Shown here: in pieces, positions 1-12,198 of the stretch
Position numbering within the stretch: position 1 is the stretch's first letter
How the letters are laid out: every line of letters begins with the position of its first letter
Origin: Bigelowiella natans CCMP2755
Lineage: Eukaryota; Cercozoa; Chlorarachniophyceae
Assembly (NCBI GenBank): GCA_000320545.1
Contig: ADNK01001953.1
Span: forward strand, 110,001-143,965
Length of the DNA stretch: 33,965 nt
Direction: 5' to 3'
Notes under the pieces: generated by a model
Seen by the model: the letters and a program-made list of their open reading frames with translations, nothing else
Told to the model about the DNA's origin: nothing
Database searches by the model: none
Translations under genes and position numbers: made by a program

Positions 1-7
1 CTACTTT

Positions 8-8
<1 letters not shown>

Positions 9-40
<32 letters not shown>
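9..40. repeat. (GT)n microsatellite
   Basis: Uninterrupted GT dinucleotides at the left edge of the window. The tract probably lies in an intron of the lipase gene, whose first visible exon begins at 295. The stretch 41-294 is dominated by short CAC, CAG and GAT runs and I see no convincing exon in it. Confidence 0.9.
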
Positions 41-294
41 AATGCACTACCTGGTGAGATTGAGTGGTAGGTAGGTAGGTAGATAGGAAGGTATGATCCC
101 CCTATTTATCATCACGTTTGAACGACGAAGACGTGTTATTTTCACGCCAATAATCCACAAGTACGATAAAGAACATAGTCGGGTGCTGTTCTACCAGAAA
201 AATTATCACCATCATCACAAGCAGCAGCAGCAGCAACAGCATGACAACTATGATGATGATGATGATCATGATGATGATGATGATCATCATTCAG

Positions 295-432
295 GGCACT
301 CGCTGGGTGGAGCTCTAGCCACCTTAGCTGCTTTAGATAATGCAACACTTGTGAGGCCACTGCACCATCTCACCGCCTTGTTCACGTTTGGGTGGGTAGT
401 ACTAAAAAGAGGAAGAGGATTAGAACGAGAAG

Positions 433-476
<44 letters not shown>

Positions 477-1326
477 CACAATTTTAAGCTACTAAGAAAG
501 AGCAACATTAGTTGAAATAATTGGGCATGTTCTCATATTACTTCTCGAACATGATGAAGATACATGCGTGTTTGTTAATGACAATATTGCTTATTCACGA
601 CAGATCTCCTAGAGTTGGATCATACGCTTTCGCAAGTTTATTTGACAGAAAAGTGCCGGAGGCCATGCGGCTGGTGTTTGAGAGAGATATGGTTACAAAT
701 CAACCCAAGTTTTGTTGCGCTTATAAACACGTTGGCAGAGAGGTGCTAAACGATTATAGATCTAGGGATGATACAACTAAAATTAATATTCTATCGAATA
801 ATTTTTCGCTTGTACGAATTCCTCATCTTCCTTCATGAATTTTTTGTGGATCTTTGTTTGTGCTGCATATGTCTGCATGTGTGTGTCTTGAGAGGGGGGG
901 GAGAGAGAGAATTTCTTCCTGAAACAAAATTGGATACAAAGAAGATAAGTTGAATAGTAAAACAGGATTTTAAGCCAAATTGGATACAGCGAAGATAAGT
1001 TGAATATTAAAACAGGATTTTTTGGTGTTGTTCTTCTTCTTTAACCAATACATAAAATAAGATTCTCGTCGATGAACGGGGAAACTGTATCGCTAACCCT
1101 ACGTTTGTGGAGAAGGTAATAGTAATGGAGGAGCAGATTCACTTTTGTGATGGCGGGAAAATATTATCCACTTATTCCAGAATGTATTTATAAATAATCC
1201 CTATTCTAGGCATTTTCCAACTCGAAGACTCGTATTAGCGATCATTCGATGTTTGCGTATCTACGTGGTATGAAAGCGTGCGAAATATCAGGCATAGATC
1301 ACGGGGATGGTGACTACGAACGATAA
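295..1326 (+). CDS. Class 3 (fungal-type) lipase, 3' four exons
   Basis: This is the C-terminal part of an alpha/beta-hydrolase of the lipase class 3 family, which hydrolyses acylglycerol or related ester bonds. Four exons join in phase: 295-391, 604-742, 1062-1115 and 1228-1326, all with GT-AG introns. The first visible exon carries the nucleophile elbow GHSLGG followed by ALATLAALD. Exon 2 continues FTFG-SPRVGSYAFASLFD, a family hallmark, and then ERDMVTNQP, which supplies the likely catalytic Asp. Exon 2 ends in HVGRE and exon 3 continues ILVDERGN. The last exon holds DHSMFAYL, whose His should complete the Ser-Asp-His triad, and ends at TAA 1324-1326. The first visible exon opens in mid-codon, so the N-terminal half lies left of the window. 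Family assignment is firm; substrate and location are unknown. Confidence 0.88.
434..475. repeat. (AT)n microsatellite in lipase intron
   Basis: A pure AT tract inside the intron between lipase exons 295-391 and 604-742. Confidence 0.9.
927..1021. repeat. Tandem duplication, 50-bp period
   Basis: Two near-identical 45-base units begin at 927 and 977, each starting AAATTGGATACA and ending AACAGGATTTT, with 5 bases between them. They differ at only a few bases, so the duplication is recent. It lies in the lipase intron between 743 and 1061. Confidence 0.85.
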
Positions 1327-2007
1327 AGGGTCTGCTTTGCGTCATAGATGGCACTTAGAATAGGTAGATGACATTAATAACACTGTTATCGTCCTTTTAG
1401 AAGAACAATAAGAAGCTTTTTTGCTCATATGTAGTAAATCAATTTACTTCATACAAGCTCGCATGAGCGTATAAATGTGTTATGAGCGTGCATGCACATG
1501 CGCCCGTGACCGCACTGCGCACTGAGCGCACCGTGATGGTTGGATTCATGTTTTTCATGCGCACGCTAGAACAAGCGAGCAAGCAAAGCTTCAATTATTC
1601 TTTACTATTAGATTTTATGCATACGTACATCGTATACGTCTAGAATAAATGCTGTTTGTCACAGAAGAAAGATTCCAAACGCTACGCTATGGAAGTATGT
1701 GTAGATAGTTAGGGGCTAATGATAGACATGTAATAGTGACTTGCAGCCTGCTGGTTTACGCTTAGATCCAGGAAATGCATGCTCGCGAGCTCCCCTTCGC
1801 CTCTCCGCCGCACAATAAGCGCAGCTATAAACTATACTCGATCGTTCGCATCGATTATATCCATTTGAGCGTTTGTTCATGCGCTTAAATATTCTTTATT
1901 CTTTTCAAACTATGTTCAGATAATAAATTCTCATGATTTGTATAGTGAAATGAAAATGAGTCACCAAGCCGTTTCGTCGTTAAGCTGAATTCATCTCGTG
2001 CAGCACT
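1327..2007. other. Convergent intergenic spacer
   Basis: This spacer separates the 3' ends of the lipase (+) and NDUFS8 (-). It must hold both 3' UTRs. A patch at about 1440-1570 is rich in GCATGC and GCGCAC words like the repeat islands further right, but no repeat boundary can be drawn. I see no gene in it. Confidence 0.6.
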
Positions 2008-2631
2008 CTAGCGGTAGAGATGATCTGCTGCAATATTAGCTGCAATCTCTGGTTCCCATCGATCTCCATTTGCAAGAAGCTTATCTTTATCATACAGAAG
2101 CTCTTCATGAGTTTCAGTTGCGTACTCGTAGTTTGGCCCTTCCACAATTGCATCGACGGGGCATGCTTCTTGACAGAATCCACAGAAAATGCATTTTGTC
2201 ATGTCAATATCATAACGAGTAGTTCTTCTGCTTCCGTCAGCGCGAGCTTCTGCTTCAATAGTGATGGCCTGAGCGGGACAAATGGCTTCGCAGAGCTTGC
2301 ACGCAATGCATCTTTCCTCTCCACTTGGATATCGTCGAAGTGCATGCTCTCCACGGAAACGAGGGCTAAGTGGTCCTCTCTCAAAGGGATAGTTAATTGT
2401 AACTTTAGGCTTGAAGTGGTTTTCCACGGCAAGTTGGGCAGCGCGCAATATTTCTGTCATGAAAAGCTGCTGAGAGGTGTGATCTATAATCTCCATAAGC
2501 CCCTGATCTGCTCCATCATGCACGTTTTCGGGCTTAAACTTTTTCTCTGGAACAGCAACCGAAAAAGACCTCTTTGCAATCCTTTGAGTCTGCTTAAGGG
2601 CGTGTTTTAGAAGGGAGGGGGATAGAATCAT
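2008..2631 (-). CDS. NDUFS8: NADH:ubiquinone oxidoreductase subunit NDUFS8 (TYKY/NuoI), mitochondrial
   Basis: This 207-residue protein is the mitochondrial complex I subunit that carries iron-sulfur clusters N6a and N6b in the peripheral arm and passes electrons towards N2 and ubiquinone. Two complete CxxCxxCxxxCP ferredoxin motifs are visible: C108, C111, C114, C118 ([12 protein letters not shown]) and C147, C150, C153, C157 ([12 protein letters not shown]). The family signatures [17 protein letters not shown] and the C-terminal ADHLYR are present. Residues 1 to about 25 are basic and hydroxylated with no acidic residue, as in a mitochondrial presequence. Length is normal for the family. 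The gene has no intron, unlike most of its neighbours. It is read divergently from the membrane-protein gene at 3270. Confidence 0.97.
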   Translation of the reverse strand: MILSPSLLKHALKQTQRIAKRSFSVAVPEKKFKPENVHDGADQGLMEIIDHTSQQLFMTEILRAAQLAVENHFKPKVTINYPFERGPLSPRFRGEHALRRYPSGEERCIACKLCEAICPAQAITIEAEARADGSRRTTRYDIDMTKCIFCGFCQEACPVDAIVEGPNYEYATETHEELLYDKDKLLANGDRWEPEIAANIAADHLYR

Positions 2632-3193
2632 TGTCCCAACAAAAGCACTTTCTTTCAGACAGGGGTCAGTCCAGTACTGTCTCCCAAGTAAGAGCTAACA
2701 TGCAATGCCGCAGCTGTTTGTATCCGGTCAAATGTCTTGGTTTTTCATATTCGGTTTAAATACAGTGTGTCGTTTTCCCAAAATGTGTCATTTACATCAA
2801 ATAAAAAATATCGCAAACCTACTTTGTGATCTGAAACTGTACGTGCCACAATCTCATTTCCACCTGAAATATCCTACACTTCATCACTGCGTCATCAAAA
2901 TTGCTCGGTCTATTTTTAAAAGTAATACAGGAGAATTTACTCCGATTGCCGATGAATACGTTGTCGTAGTCGTCTGGATCTGAGACTCTCAATCAATCCT
3001 CCGACACAAGCAGATGCCTTTGGGCTAAAACCAAGTCTAATACGAAGAAACAATATAAAAAAATGACAAGAAATGATCATAATGGGTAAAAAAAGTGTTG
3101 TAGTTGTTGTTGTTGTTGTTTTGCATTAATAATTGAGTAGATCTATGAAGTCTGATGAGCATTTTATCGTTACAGTAGTAGTCTGGTCAAGAA

Positions 3194-3231
<38 letters not shown>

Positions 3232-3269
3232 CCAACAACAAAATCTAGATCTACTACCACTGGGGGGGA
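2632..3269. promoter_or_regulatory. Divergent intergenic region between NDUFS8 and the 3270 gene
   Basis: The start codons of two divergent genes bound these roughly 640 bases, so both promoters and 5' UTRs must lie here. The stretch includes a (GTT)n tract near 3100-3120 and a (CT)n tract at about 3197-3226. I see no defined promoter motif. The small open frame at 2705-2983 has no splice or family support. Confidence 0.55.
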
Positions 3270-4734
3270 ATGTTTGAGTTCGTAATCGCCACAGTGGTCG
3301 GAGCAGCGGGGATTGTTGCGTATTATACATTTTTGAAGTACGTTGTTGTCGCAGCACATACATACACACCCCCGAGGACAAGCATTGCTACATTCCACTA
3401 TAGACTACTACTACTACTACTACTACTACTCGTACCAACACACTGTAGGAGGACATGTTAGATCATTCATTCAATCGTTCATTCATTCATCCGTCCATCC
3501 ATTCACCAAGTGTCGAACTAACATACAACCAGAAAGAGAGAAGGAGGAGCGAGGAAGTCCAACAACATGGCGGACAAAAAAAAAGGTCGGTCTATGTTCT
3601 TCGTAGAGTTCTGCCCTCCTAAATTATTAATCGTCTTCGATGTGTTCCTTTTGAATATAATTAGTGCATTACGTATGGCGTCGAGAGGAGAATCGCTTTA
3701 CGAAGTAGCAAAAATATAACATCAGTGCTCAAAGTAGTATTGCGCTACTACTACTAAAGTGTGCATGATAGGTGGTATTTGAAGGACTGGACAGAAACTT
3801 GGGCCATTATGAAACGAGAGAAAGGTACAGCGGAATAGATTATTACGAGAACAATATTTCTCTGAGTAGTAGTAATGTTTTCCATCAGGAGGAGAGGAGT
3901 GCAGAGAGGGTAAGATGGTGCGAGGACAACGGAAGAAGGACGATCAAGCAGGGTAATCTCACAAACATTCCTCATTTTTAATGATTATCATCACCCCATT
4001 CTGGTGTCCAACAAAGTAAGTGGCATACTCCCCTCCTATACGATGATTAGGTCAAAAACAATTGTACTTGGAGATGGCAAGATCCAGTCAGAATTGTGTT
4101 TCTAAGACTGGACTGACACATAATAGGCTATATGCAGCAATGCTGATCTCATAGGTGTGCATTCCCATCATCATCATCATTATCATCATCATTTATGCAG
4201 GTACATTGTGCCAGATACCGGGGAGGTGAAGGACGCCTATTTGATACCGCGTACACCTTCTGAGATTTTAGAATCTACCGACGATGTTACCCCTCAAGAG
4301 GCAGAAGAAGTACGTGTGTTTAGTTTATTTAGTCACCCTGGCATGGCATGCTGTTATATCGTGGCAAGGAAGCAAGGGAAAGCAAGTAGGAGCTCTTTTT
4401 AGAAGTTGACTCCATCGAAATAATTATAAGAACATTAAACAGAAGATTTTAATGTAGGTTGTGATGTTCCAGTCTTGCTGTAATGTGAAACACAAGACCT
4501 GAATAATATTAGTGTAACTTGAATATGTGCGTGCAGGTTGAAGGACTTGCCTTCGATGAAATATCAGGAAAAGTCAGGGTGGGGTTTTTGATAGAGGTTA
4601 GTAATAACTGCGATATCCTCCTCCAATGGGCAATACTTTCCTTCCTCCCTCCCTCTTCCCTCTTGATTGTATTTGTTTATTCTTCTATTATAATGGATGA
4701 TCGATATCCTCTACTTCTACCACTACTACTACTG

Positions 4735-4766
<32 letters not shown>

Positions 4767-5487
4767 GCTACTACTACACTACAACCAAGGAAAAAGACGT
4801 TGGAAAGGGGAAGAATGGAAGCAGGGACAACAAGATATTCGGTAGCAGCCGCATATGCTGATTATTCACTGACCTAACTACCTACATACCTACTTCTGCT
4901 TGCTAGTCATAATGATAATCAAGAGCTATTTACAAGAATATTCTGGTGTCATTTGTATTACATCATGGCATACGTTTCTGCTCCCTCATCTGCCATCATT
5001 CCCAGTTCTTTGAAGATGTGTTAAATATGATTTCTCCTTCCTTCTTTTCTCATCATAGTATCAAAGCATAAGCCTCACGATGATACAGTCAAGGGGAGAA
5101 AATGGGTGTCCTTGGTACTAATACCTTCTTTTTCTTCATTGACTAGTATCAAAATGATGATTGGAAGAAGACGACGATGTAGAAGGAGAGGATGGCAATA
5201 GTGATAATGATGATGATGGTTATATACAGGGAGATTGGAACGATAATGCTGCAAAGATGCGTCGTCGGAAAGTGGACAAGAGTGAAAAGAGGAAGAGTGA
5301 GAAGAAGGGAGATCCAGGATGTGATGGATCGGAGAAGGACAAACTATACTACTGTCGAACGGTATACTACTAGTCGTCTATGTTTTCATTCATTTTCCAC
5401 ACTTTGAGCATATTGGTACTTGGTTGACACCATTGTGTTGGTGGGAAGGTGCTTTCCACTTTACATCGCTGATGGCATTCAAGATGA

Positions 5488-5529
<42 letters not shown>

Positions 5530-6927
5530 ACAACATATCTATCTTTTATCTTTCACAATACCAATACACTATTGTTGTTATCACCATATTATTTCTTTCT
5601 CTGCAGGAGCGAGTACCAGTTGACAGTCTTCAGTACGACTTACCGACTGTGGAAATCGATTCTATGGTTAGAAACTAGTAACATCATGAAGCATTGCCAT
5701 TATTCATCATTACTAATCCTCCACCATCTCCTCATCTTGTGGGTGCTGCATGTCTGTGTTTTAGTTGTGTGTCGGGGAGGGGGGGAGAGGGGTCTCATTA
5801 CGACAACTATTGCTTGCATCAGATAAATAAATAGGTTTCCTCCTCCCACCCCTCCTTTTTCTTTTTCTCCTCCTCCTCCTCCTCCTCCTCCTCCTCCTAC
5901 TCCTCCTCCTACTCAGAAAGCAGAGTGGATTCCATATCTGGTTTACTTTCTTGTGCTCACACTTCTTTTCACACAGGTAGGTACCTGCTTGTTGCACTGC
6001 TTAACTTTAATCAATGCTTTTTAAAATTATATACAAAAACTTGTTCTTTGATCATTTTGTTGTGTCGTTTGTCTGAAAACCCCCTTCTTCTTCTTTTATC
6101 TTCTTTCTTTCTTTCCTTCTTAAGTTAGTGAACCTCATACAGCCCTTCATCGAGAATGTGCTGGATGCCATGTGGAAAGAAGAGAGGCATGTTGACCCTT
6201 TCGTCTTTTCAGCACATCGCCTACAATCGACACTTTATCGTGTAACCAAGGGAGTAGAGTATCACAACTGCTCGGTCGGTAAAAGAAATAATGAATGTCG
6301 TTTACATTGCTATCACGAGATGGATATAATAACTCTTGTTTATTCGTATTTTCCTTCTTCTCTGTCTTTTTCTTCTTCTTCTTCTTCATCGTTGGGGTGA
6401 TGTTCTTCATGACACAATCTACAAATTTAGTCTCCCGACGTGTTTCTGGATAAGTATGCGTGCGAGACACACAATCTTTACGTCGTGTGGGTTATAACTG
6501 AGTTTTTGGCTCGCAAACATATGCTGGAATGGTGAGGAAGATGTACATAACGATGATGATGATAATGATGACGAAGAAGATGATGATTATGAAAATGATG
6601 ATTTGACAGATAATGATAAAAGCGAGCATAAAATCCTAAGATAAAATTTATTTTACGATTACTATGACTACAGTCTAGATACGTCGTAGCTCAACATTTT
6701 TTTCATATTCGAGATGTTGTGCTGCTGTTTGATTCTGAGGGTTAGTTGAAGGATGTTGTGACGATGATTCGCTGCATCATGATGGATCTCTCAAAAAAGA
6801 TCACATTAGTTGATAATGATACGTAATATATCCACACTCATATTTAGTAGTATAATAATAATGATAATAGTATTCCTAATTGTAGTATGTAATAATTCAT
6901 TATTCTTATTTACTATCCAACACTATA

Positions 6928-6959
<32 letters not shown>

Positions 6960-8748
6960 GGCGGTTGGAGCAAGGGCATGTAGACTTTAAGAGTAAGCAG
7001 AGAGAATATTTGGTACTACTTATACAGACAGAGAGAATATTTGGTAGTAGTGTTCAGACTACTACTTATACTTATACCACATCACTGTAACCCATCAAGA
7101 CATGTCAAAGATGAGGAGGAGGAGGAGGGGGAATGAGGATGATGATGATGATGATGATGATGATAATGATAATCTTTTTCTTCAACAGCGGAACATTACT
7201 GAGGCATTCGAGCCAAATAACAGTATGGATGATGACATATTTGCACTGGATAGCAGCATTATCACGTATGTAGTACCACTACTATTATTTTCATTATTAA
7301 TATCCTCGACGTCAGTAAGGCGTTAAACCAAACACACATTTTAAAAAGAAGAAGAAGATGGTGATGAAGGAGGAGAAGATTCGACATGTCATTTACAACA
7401 TAAGTAGCGTCACTCAAGTACGTTTCACACACATACACATACACATACACATACACATACACGCAGCATGTACCAACACTCTTTGCTCTCACTAACTACC
7501 TTACTTTGGTCATCATCATCCTCCTCCTCATCTTCCTCACCATCATCATCATCTAATAGCGGAATGTCTGAATTGATGCTTGGAGCAGATTTGAAGGTGG
7601 TATTTGGTGATGATGGTGATGATGGTGATAGTGGCTTTGACACATAAAGTCTTTCCTCATCGATATGCCAAATGTTTCCTCTACTGCTCCTTCCTCTCCA
7701 AAAATATGACGTGTTTACTACTACGACGATTGTTGGATTGTTTCTCATTATTATGATGTGATGCTGAAAATGGTTAAGAGGATGTATTTGTTATGATGAT
7801 GATAGGGAAAAGTTTGTTTGGACTACTCGAAAATTGAAGATCCAATCTCTTTCATGGTGCTGCTAATTCTTCGCTATATATCTCACAATATATCAAATCC
7901 ATCTTATACATCGTCGCGAACATGCCGGAAATTATCTCTCAATCTTAATATTATTATATTATTATAATTATTATTATCATTAAAACTTTCTCTTCTTTTT
8001 ATTCTTCTTCTCCATGCCTTTCTGTGTCTTCTCCTTACCAGAAATTCACTGAAATTGTAAAGACGCATAGCAATAAGCTGTGGTAAGGAAGAGGAGGATA
8101 GAGGAGGAGGAGGCACTGATATTCTATTTATATTACTGATGCTACTCGTACTATCTGTATTATGACGGGCGACAAGTTTTACCCTTTATTAGTATGAATA
8201 ATAATAATGATGATGATACTGATAATAATAGTAGTAGTAATAGTAATAATATTGCATGTTCTTAAATATGATATAGGTTCAGTAGCTTACAAAGGGATTT
8301 GAAAGACAATTTTATACGTGGCTCCAAGCATCTCGACGGTGCTACCACATCTCCCCGTATAAAGAAGGTCGGTCTTTAGCGCAATAAATAATTTCTTCTC
8401 ATGGTGGTGATGATGATGATGATGATAACGCTGTATGTTTGTTGTTCAGATCCAAAATATTTTGGTAGATTTGATAATCTCTTTGCAAGATAGGGTACTT
8501 TGACTACTACCACTACTTTGTATACCATGTACCATGTATAATGTGTGGATAATACTCTTCATTTGTATATGCTATTATTGTCGATGATGAATCCTTACTG
8601 TTTCGTCATTACTCTCATTCACATACGCACGTGCACACGCTCACACCTCGAAAATATAGAGTATGGAAACACAGTCATATTGTCATTTATCTGTATTTCT
8701 TTGCCCTATGTGCAGAAAACGTTCTATTACAATATGGAAAAACTATAG
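3270..8748 (+). CDS. Unrecognised membrane protein, 18 exons, about 409 residues
   Basis: I do not recognise this protein. Eighteen exons join in a single phase-consistent frame: 3270-3337, 4201-4309, 4537-4596, 5067-5105, 5230-5361, 5607-5666, 5917-5976, 6125-6274, 6431-6531, 6961-7012, 7189-7265, 7560-7596, 7650-7673, 7806-7856, 8042-8082, 8277-8367, 8450-8494 and 8716-8748 (stop TAG). Exon 1 encodes an N-terminal hydrophobic segment (FEFVIATVVGAAGIVAYY), consistent with a signal anchor. Exon 5 is a Lys/Arg-rich linker (KMRRRKVDKSEKRK). Exon 7 is a second membrane segment (WIPYLVYFLVLTLLFTQ). The rest is mainly helical, with motifs such as PFIENVLDAMWKEE, RLEQGHVDFKSKQREYL and GSKHLDGATTSPRIKK. 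Exons 4, 5 and 13 are the least certain. It may be a lineage-specific membrane protein. A GATGAT tract just before exon 5 could extend that exon as an acidic stretch. Confidence 0.72.
4717..4777. repeat. (CTA)n-type trinucleotide tract in intron
   Basis: CTA/CTG repeats inside the intron between exons 4537-4596 and 5067-5105 of the unrecognised membrane-protein gene. Confidence 0.85.
5490..5524. repeat. (CA)n microsatellite in intron
   Basis: A pure CA run upstream of the acceptor at 5606 in the membrane-protein gene. Confidence 0.9.
5866..5914. repeat. (CTC)n tract serving as pyrimidine tract
   Basis: CTC/CTA repeats run directly into the acceptor CAG at 5914-5916, so the microsatellite itself forms the polypyrimidine tract of this intron. 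Confidence 0.8.
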
Positions 8749-9888
8749 TATGGATCACGCACAAGTCTTGCGTTAACTTGGAATATTAAAGTATGCAATG
8801 CACGGCAACTATTTGGGAATGTCTAGATTATGCTAAATGTAAAGTATGATGAAAAAATCACATGTAATTTGCAATCATCAGATTGTGGAACCGTTCAATT
8901 AAATTGTCTGGTTGAGTATCGTGCACACAAGCTATGTAACATGTAGCTGCAGTACGTTCTTTCGTGCATATATAATAGACACAGCAATACACTATATATA
9001 TTATATAGCAATACACTATATATATTATATATATTGTGTATTGCATGTCTATCATATATTTAGATATTTTCCCATGGCTGCTTCGGGCAAACAAGTGCTG
9101 CCGCACAGTTGTGCATTGCAATTGCTAGATTGTTTCACATGCTTGCGTACGCACTTGTAGCTCGTAAAATAGCACATTCGCGATAAGTGAGTATAATTCT
9201 TTAAACATATAACTCACACCTAAACCAATCCACCATCGGCTAGGCAATTTGCAAAAAGAAGACAATTGAATTGCTTTCAAAATGTAGCGGCTGCACGACT
9301 TTTTCTCATTGCACACAACCAAGCACGGATTGCATTCAGCAGAGGCTTCGAATCGAAGTTTGCTTCCGTATTCCTGGCTTCTTTCCTCTAAAGCATGCTG
9401 TTGTTCAGCTTTATTCCCATCATTTCCGCCCTTTTCTCAGTGGTCGTTGGAGCTGCATTGCGGTGCTCTAAATCTCCGTTGCTATCATTTTGAAATTGAT
9501 TTAAAAAAATACGAGATCATTTTAGCCCCGGTTTTTGACAGGGAATTAATTTATAATTTGTAATGCCCTGTGTTTCATGCAGATATCATGTCCATATGTG
9601 TTATTTTGGAATAAATACATAGTTATCTGGTATCTACGAGGCCTTTCCCATCCACGTGGGCACGATCGTGGTCTGTACCATGGTACTAACAACTTGCCTT
9701 CTGTCATGAAGATGCTCAAAACTCCCTCTGTGTTTACCTTGCGACGTGGATTCAGCCCTGACGCAATAGGATTTCTGATGATCGTCGAACAGGGAAAAGT
9801 TGGAAATACATGGGTATTTTATCTATTTTCGTAATAATTTTCATGTCGCACAAGCAGGAACTGAACAACAACGTGAATCACTTCCACA
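8749..9888. other. Intergenic spacer before the thioesterase gene
   Basis: AT-rich spacer between two genes on the same strand. It contains the AT palindrome at 8981-9047 and an 86-codon open frame at 9577-9834. That frame includes a basic stretch (MKMLKTPSVFTLRRGFS) that could be a mitochondrial presequence. It could be an alternative first exon of the thioesterase, joining at the acceptor AG at about 9903-9904, but it has no family support. Confidence 0.45.
8981..9047. repeat. AT-rich palindrome with internal direct repeat
   Basis: The unit GCAATACACTATATATATTATAT occurs twice in direct order and is followed by an inverted arm ending GTGTATTGC. GCAATACAC and GTGTATTGC are exact reverse complements, so the whole can fold into a hairpin with an AT core. 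Confidence 0.7.
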
Positions 9889-11332
9889 ATGGCTGACATG
9901 AAGTTGTTGAGGGATGTGGAACTCCCGTCGGGACGGCCATGCCCGGACTCTTATGTAGATGACTGGGAAGAGGTCCATCGAATATTCGACTGTTATTCAG
10001 GGATGCATGAATTACTACTCTCCTCCTAATAATATAATGTGGAAATGGTGATGCAGGTTGAGAATAGACCCTGGGCTTCGAAACGTGTACGGAGGGAGAC
10101 TGGCTGTCTTGGGGAAGATTTTGTGAAAGTAGTCGTCGTCGTCTATTGTATGCATTCATGATTACAACAAGATAATTGCCTGACATCAATCGCCACTCCT
10201 CTCACAGATGAATTGAAAATTGTTACTACTACTACTACTACTACTACTACTACATTGTAGCATCACAACTTGGTCCCCATGCGATGGTATTGGAGCCCTT
10301 TTCGGTACTACTACTAGTAGTAGCAGTAGCAATAGTAGTAGCTTTCAATTCGATGATTCATGGCGAAGCTTGATTATGATTAATATGGCAGAAAAGTACT
10401 ACAGGGATGTGCAAAATTCCCAATGGATGTTGAGGTTGGTGTATAGTAGTAGTAGTACCACAACAAAGAAGCAGCACATAAAATAATTATCGTGCAACAC
10501 ACACCATAGTTCAATACTGATATGATGATGAATAAGATATGTGAAATCGCAATCATTCGCTCAGTTGTTTTGTTTTACCTAATCTCTCTTTATCTCCGTT
10601 TCCAAGGGACCGCCTCGGCGCGCACATGGGGCCAGTATCGCTATGGTATTTGATGAGGTAATAATTATTAAAACTACTACTACTACTACAAGTACCACTA
10701 TTATTATCTATCCCTCGAAGCCAACTCCATAGTACGTTATATCTGTGCAACAACACTCTCGAAATGATGCGTTTATTATCATCGATGAGGACAGATAATG
10801 ATGATATCAATTATACGCACCACCAGGTATTAGCATATCCAGTGTGGAGACTAGTCGATGAGAAATATGGAATGGGTGAGCATATTATTCACACTCCACC
10901 ATATACTTGAATCATCGTTGAACTATTGGAAATACTTTATCTTTTCCGTGCGGCACAACTATGTCTTTTTGTAGTAAACTACAGAATCATTAACTTTGTT
11001 TATTTATCAAGCTTGTTCGTCTATCCCTTAACAAGAATATACATCTGTATGGACATTACTGCGACTCCCTCCATCATTCAGGAGTAACAGCCAAGTTGTC
11101 AGTTTCATACAAGGCTGCTCTGCCCCTTGGTTCTACAGCTGCATTTCAGTGTAGGGTAAGTACTCACAAGAGGGAAGAACGATGACCATCGTCGCAGCAG
11201 TAGTGATAGTAGAAATATCGGCTAGCAGCTGCGACTGCTGCTGCGAAACAGAAGGGGGCTTGGGGGTGAGGGTAGAGAGTCAGCAGAAGGTAGTTTGACG
11301 GAGTAGACACCGGCGCGCACTCATGCACACAC

Positions 11333-11370
<38 letters not shown>

Positions 11371-11852
11371 CGCACTCACACTCACACCCTAGGCGAACTG
11401 GGAGTGGTTAAACAAGAACACTTTTTTGCCACAATTGAAACAACAACAACAACAACAACTTCTATCTGGATATATTATTAAATTGGTGTGGATGCATGGC
11501 GAAGCGAAGGAGGCCGTTTAATGCTATTAATGTCGTGAATATATAGTTTTTTCACTTACATTCTTTGGCATTAGTTGGTAAAGAAAGAAGGCCGAAAATG
11601 GTGGGTTACTGCTGAACTTACAGATCCTAAAACACATAAGGTACTACTGCCTCAATTACTCTCTAAGCGCATATTTGTACTCCCTAATGCGTATGCTCCT
11701 CCATAACAAAGAGCTTCGATTCAAAATAAATTACATCAAAAATATGGCAATAATACGTTGCATTCATGTGGTATGAGTAGGTTTTCGCACAGGGCGAAGC
11801 ATTATTCGTCTCTATACGTCTTCCTCAGATGAGATGGAGGTCATTTCTATGA
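9889..11852 (+). CDS. Hotdog-fold acyl-CoA thioesterase (PaaI/THEM4-like), 9 exons
   Basis: This is a single-domain 4HBT-type thioesterase that should hydrolyse acyl-CoA to free acid and CoA. The nine exons are in phase: 9889-9972, 10057-10128, 10261-10304, 10392-10434, 10607-10657, 10827-10875, 11082-11155, 11575-11640 and 11781-11852, giving about 184 residues. The family core is clear: KFPMDVEGPPRRAHG, then ASIAMVFDE with the Asp of the usual HGG...D active-site helix, VLAYPVWRLVDEKYGMG, VTAKLSVSYKAALPLGS, KKEGRKWWVTAEL and the terminal strand AQGEALFVSIRLP. In place of the usual HGG it has HGA. The start codon has a good context (CACAATGG), and an in-frame TGA lies a few codons upstream. 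The first three exons are less certain than the rest, and an upstream exon at 9577-9834 could add a targeting sequence. Confidence 0.85.
11336..11367. repeat. (CA)n microsatellite in thioesterase intron
   Basis: A pure CA run in the intron between thioesterase exons 11082-11155 and 11575-11640. Confidence 0.9.
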
Positions 11853-11867
11853 CAAATATAAGTACCT

Positions 11868-11902
<35 letters not shown>
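11868..11902. repeat. (TA)n microsatellite
   Basis: A pure TA tract just after the thioesterase stop codon, marking the left edge of the first repeat island. Confidence 0.9.
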
Positions 11903-11905
<3 letters not shown>

Positions 11906-11912
11906 TTTATAT

Positions 11913-11998
11913 CTAAGCGCTGTAGCCGCAGTGTTAGAAAGCTACATTAGGATGACAATTGAAAAAATATAATATAATCATTACATCCGCCTCACATG
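11913..11998 (-). repeat. Dispersed repeat family R1, copy 1 (minus orientation)
   Basis: The copy runs TAAGCGCTGTAGCCGC...GCTACATTAGGATGACAATTGAAAAAA...CATTACATCCG. The same order and wording recur at 20428-20520, and in reverse complement at 12703-12804. Defined by comparison within this window only. Confidence 0.8.
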
Positions 11999-12198
11999 CT
12001 AGCATGCATATATTATGTATGCGTCACAACGTGCATCTGTAGAGCTTGTATACTTGCGCTAGCGCCAGCAATATGTGAAGATTTTAGCTTGCTTCATCTT
12101 GCTTAGCAAATTAACAATCATGATAGCGCTGCTGGCAGCTTATATATATTGCCGCAAACTCTCCCGCTGATGCATACGCGTTAAATACAGTATATATC

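Noticed and set aside
93-476. 127-codon plus-strand frame
   Set aside because: Only its middle (295-391) is a real lipase exon. The rest is CAC/CAG/GAT and AT microsatellite with splice sites on both sides.
7425-7748. Minus-strand acidic frame opposite the membrane-protein gene
   Set aside because: Its Asp/Glu run comes from (CTC/CAT)n intron repeats, and plus-strand exons 7560-7596 and 7650-7673 explain the conserved parts.
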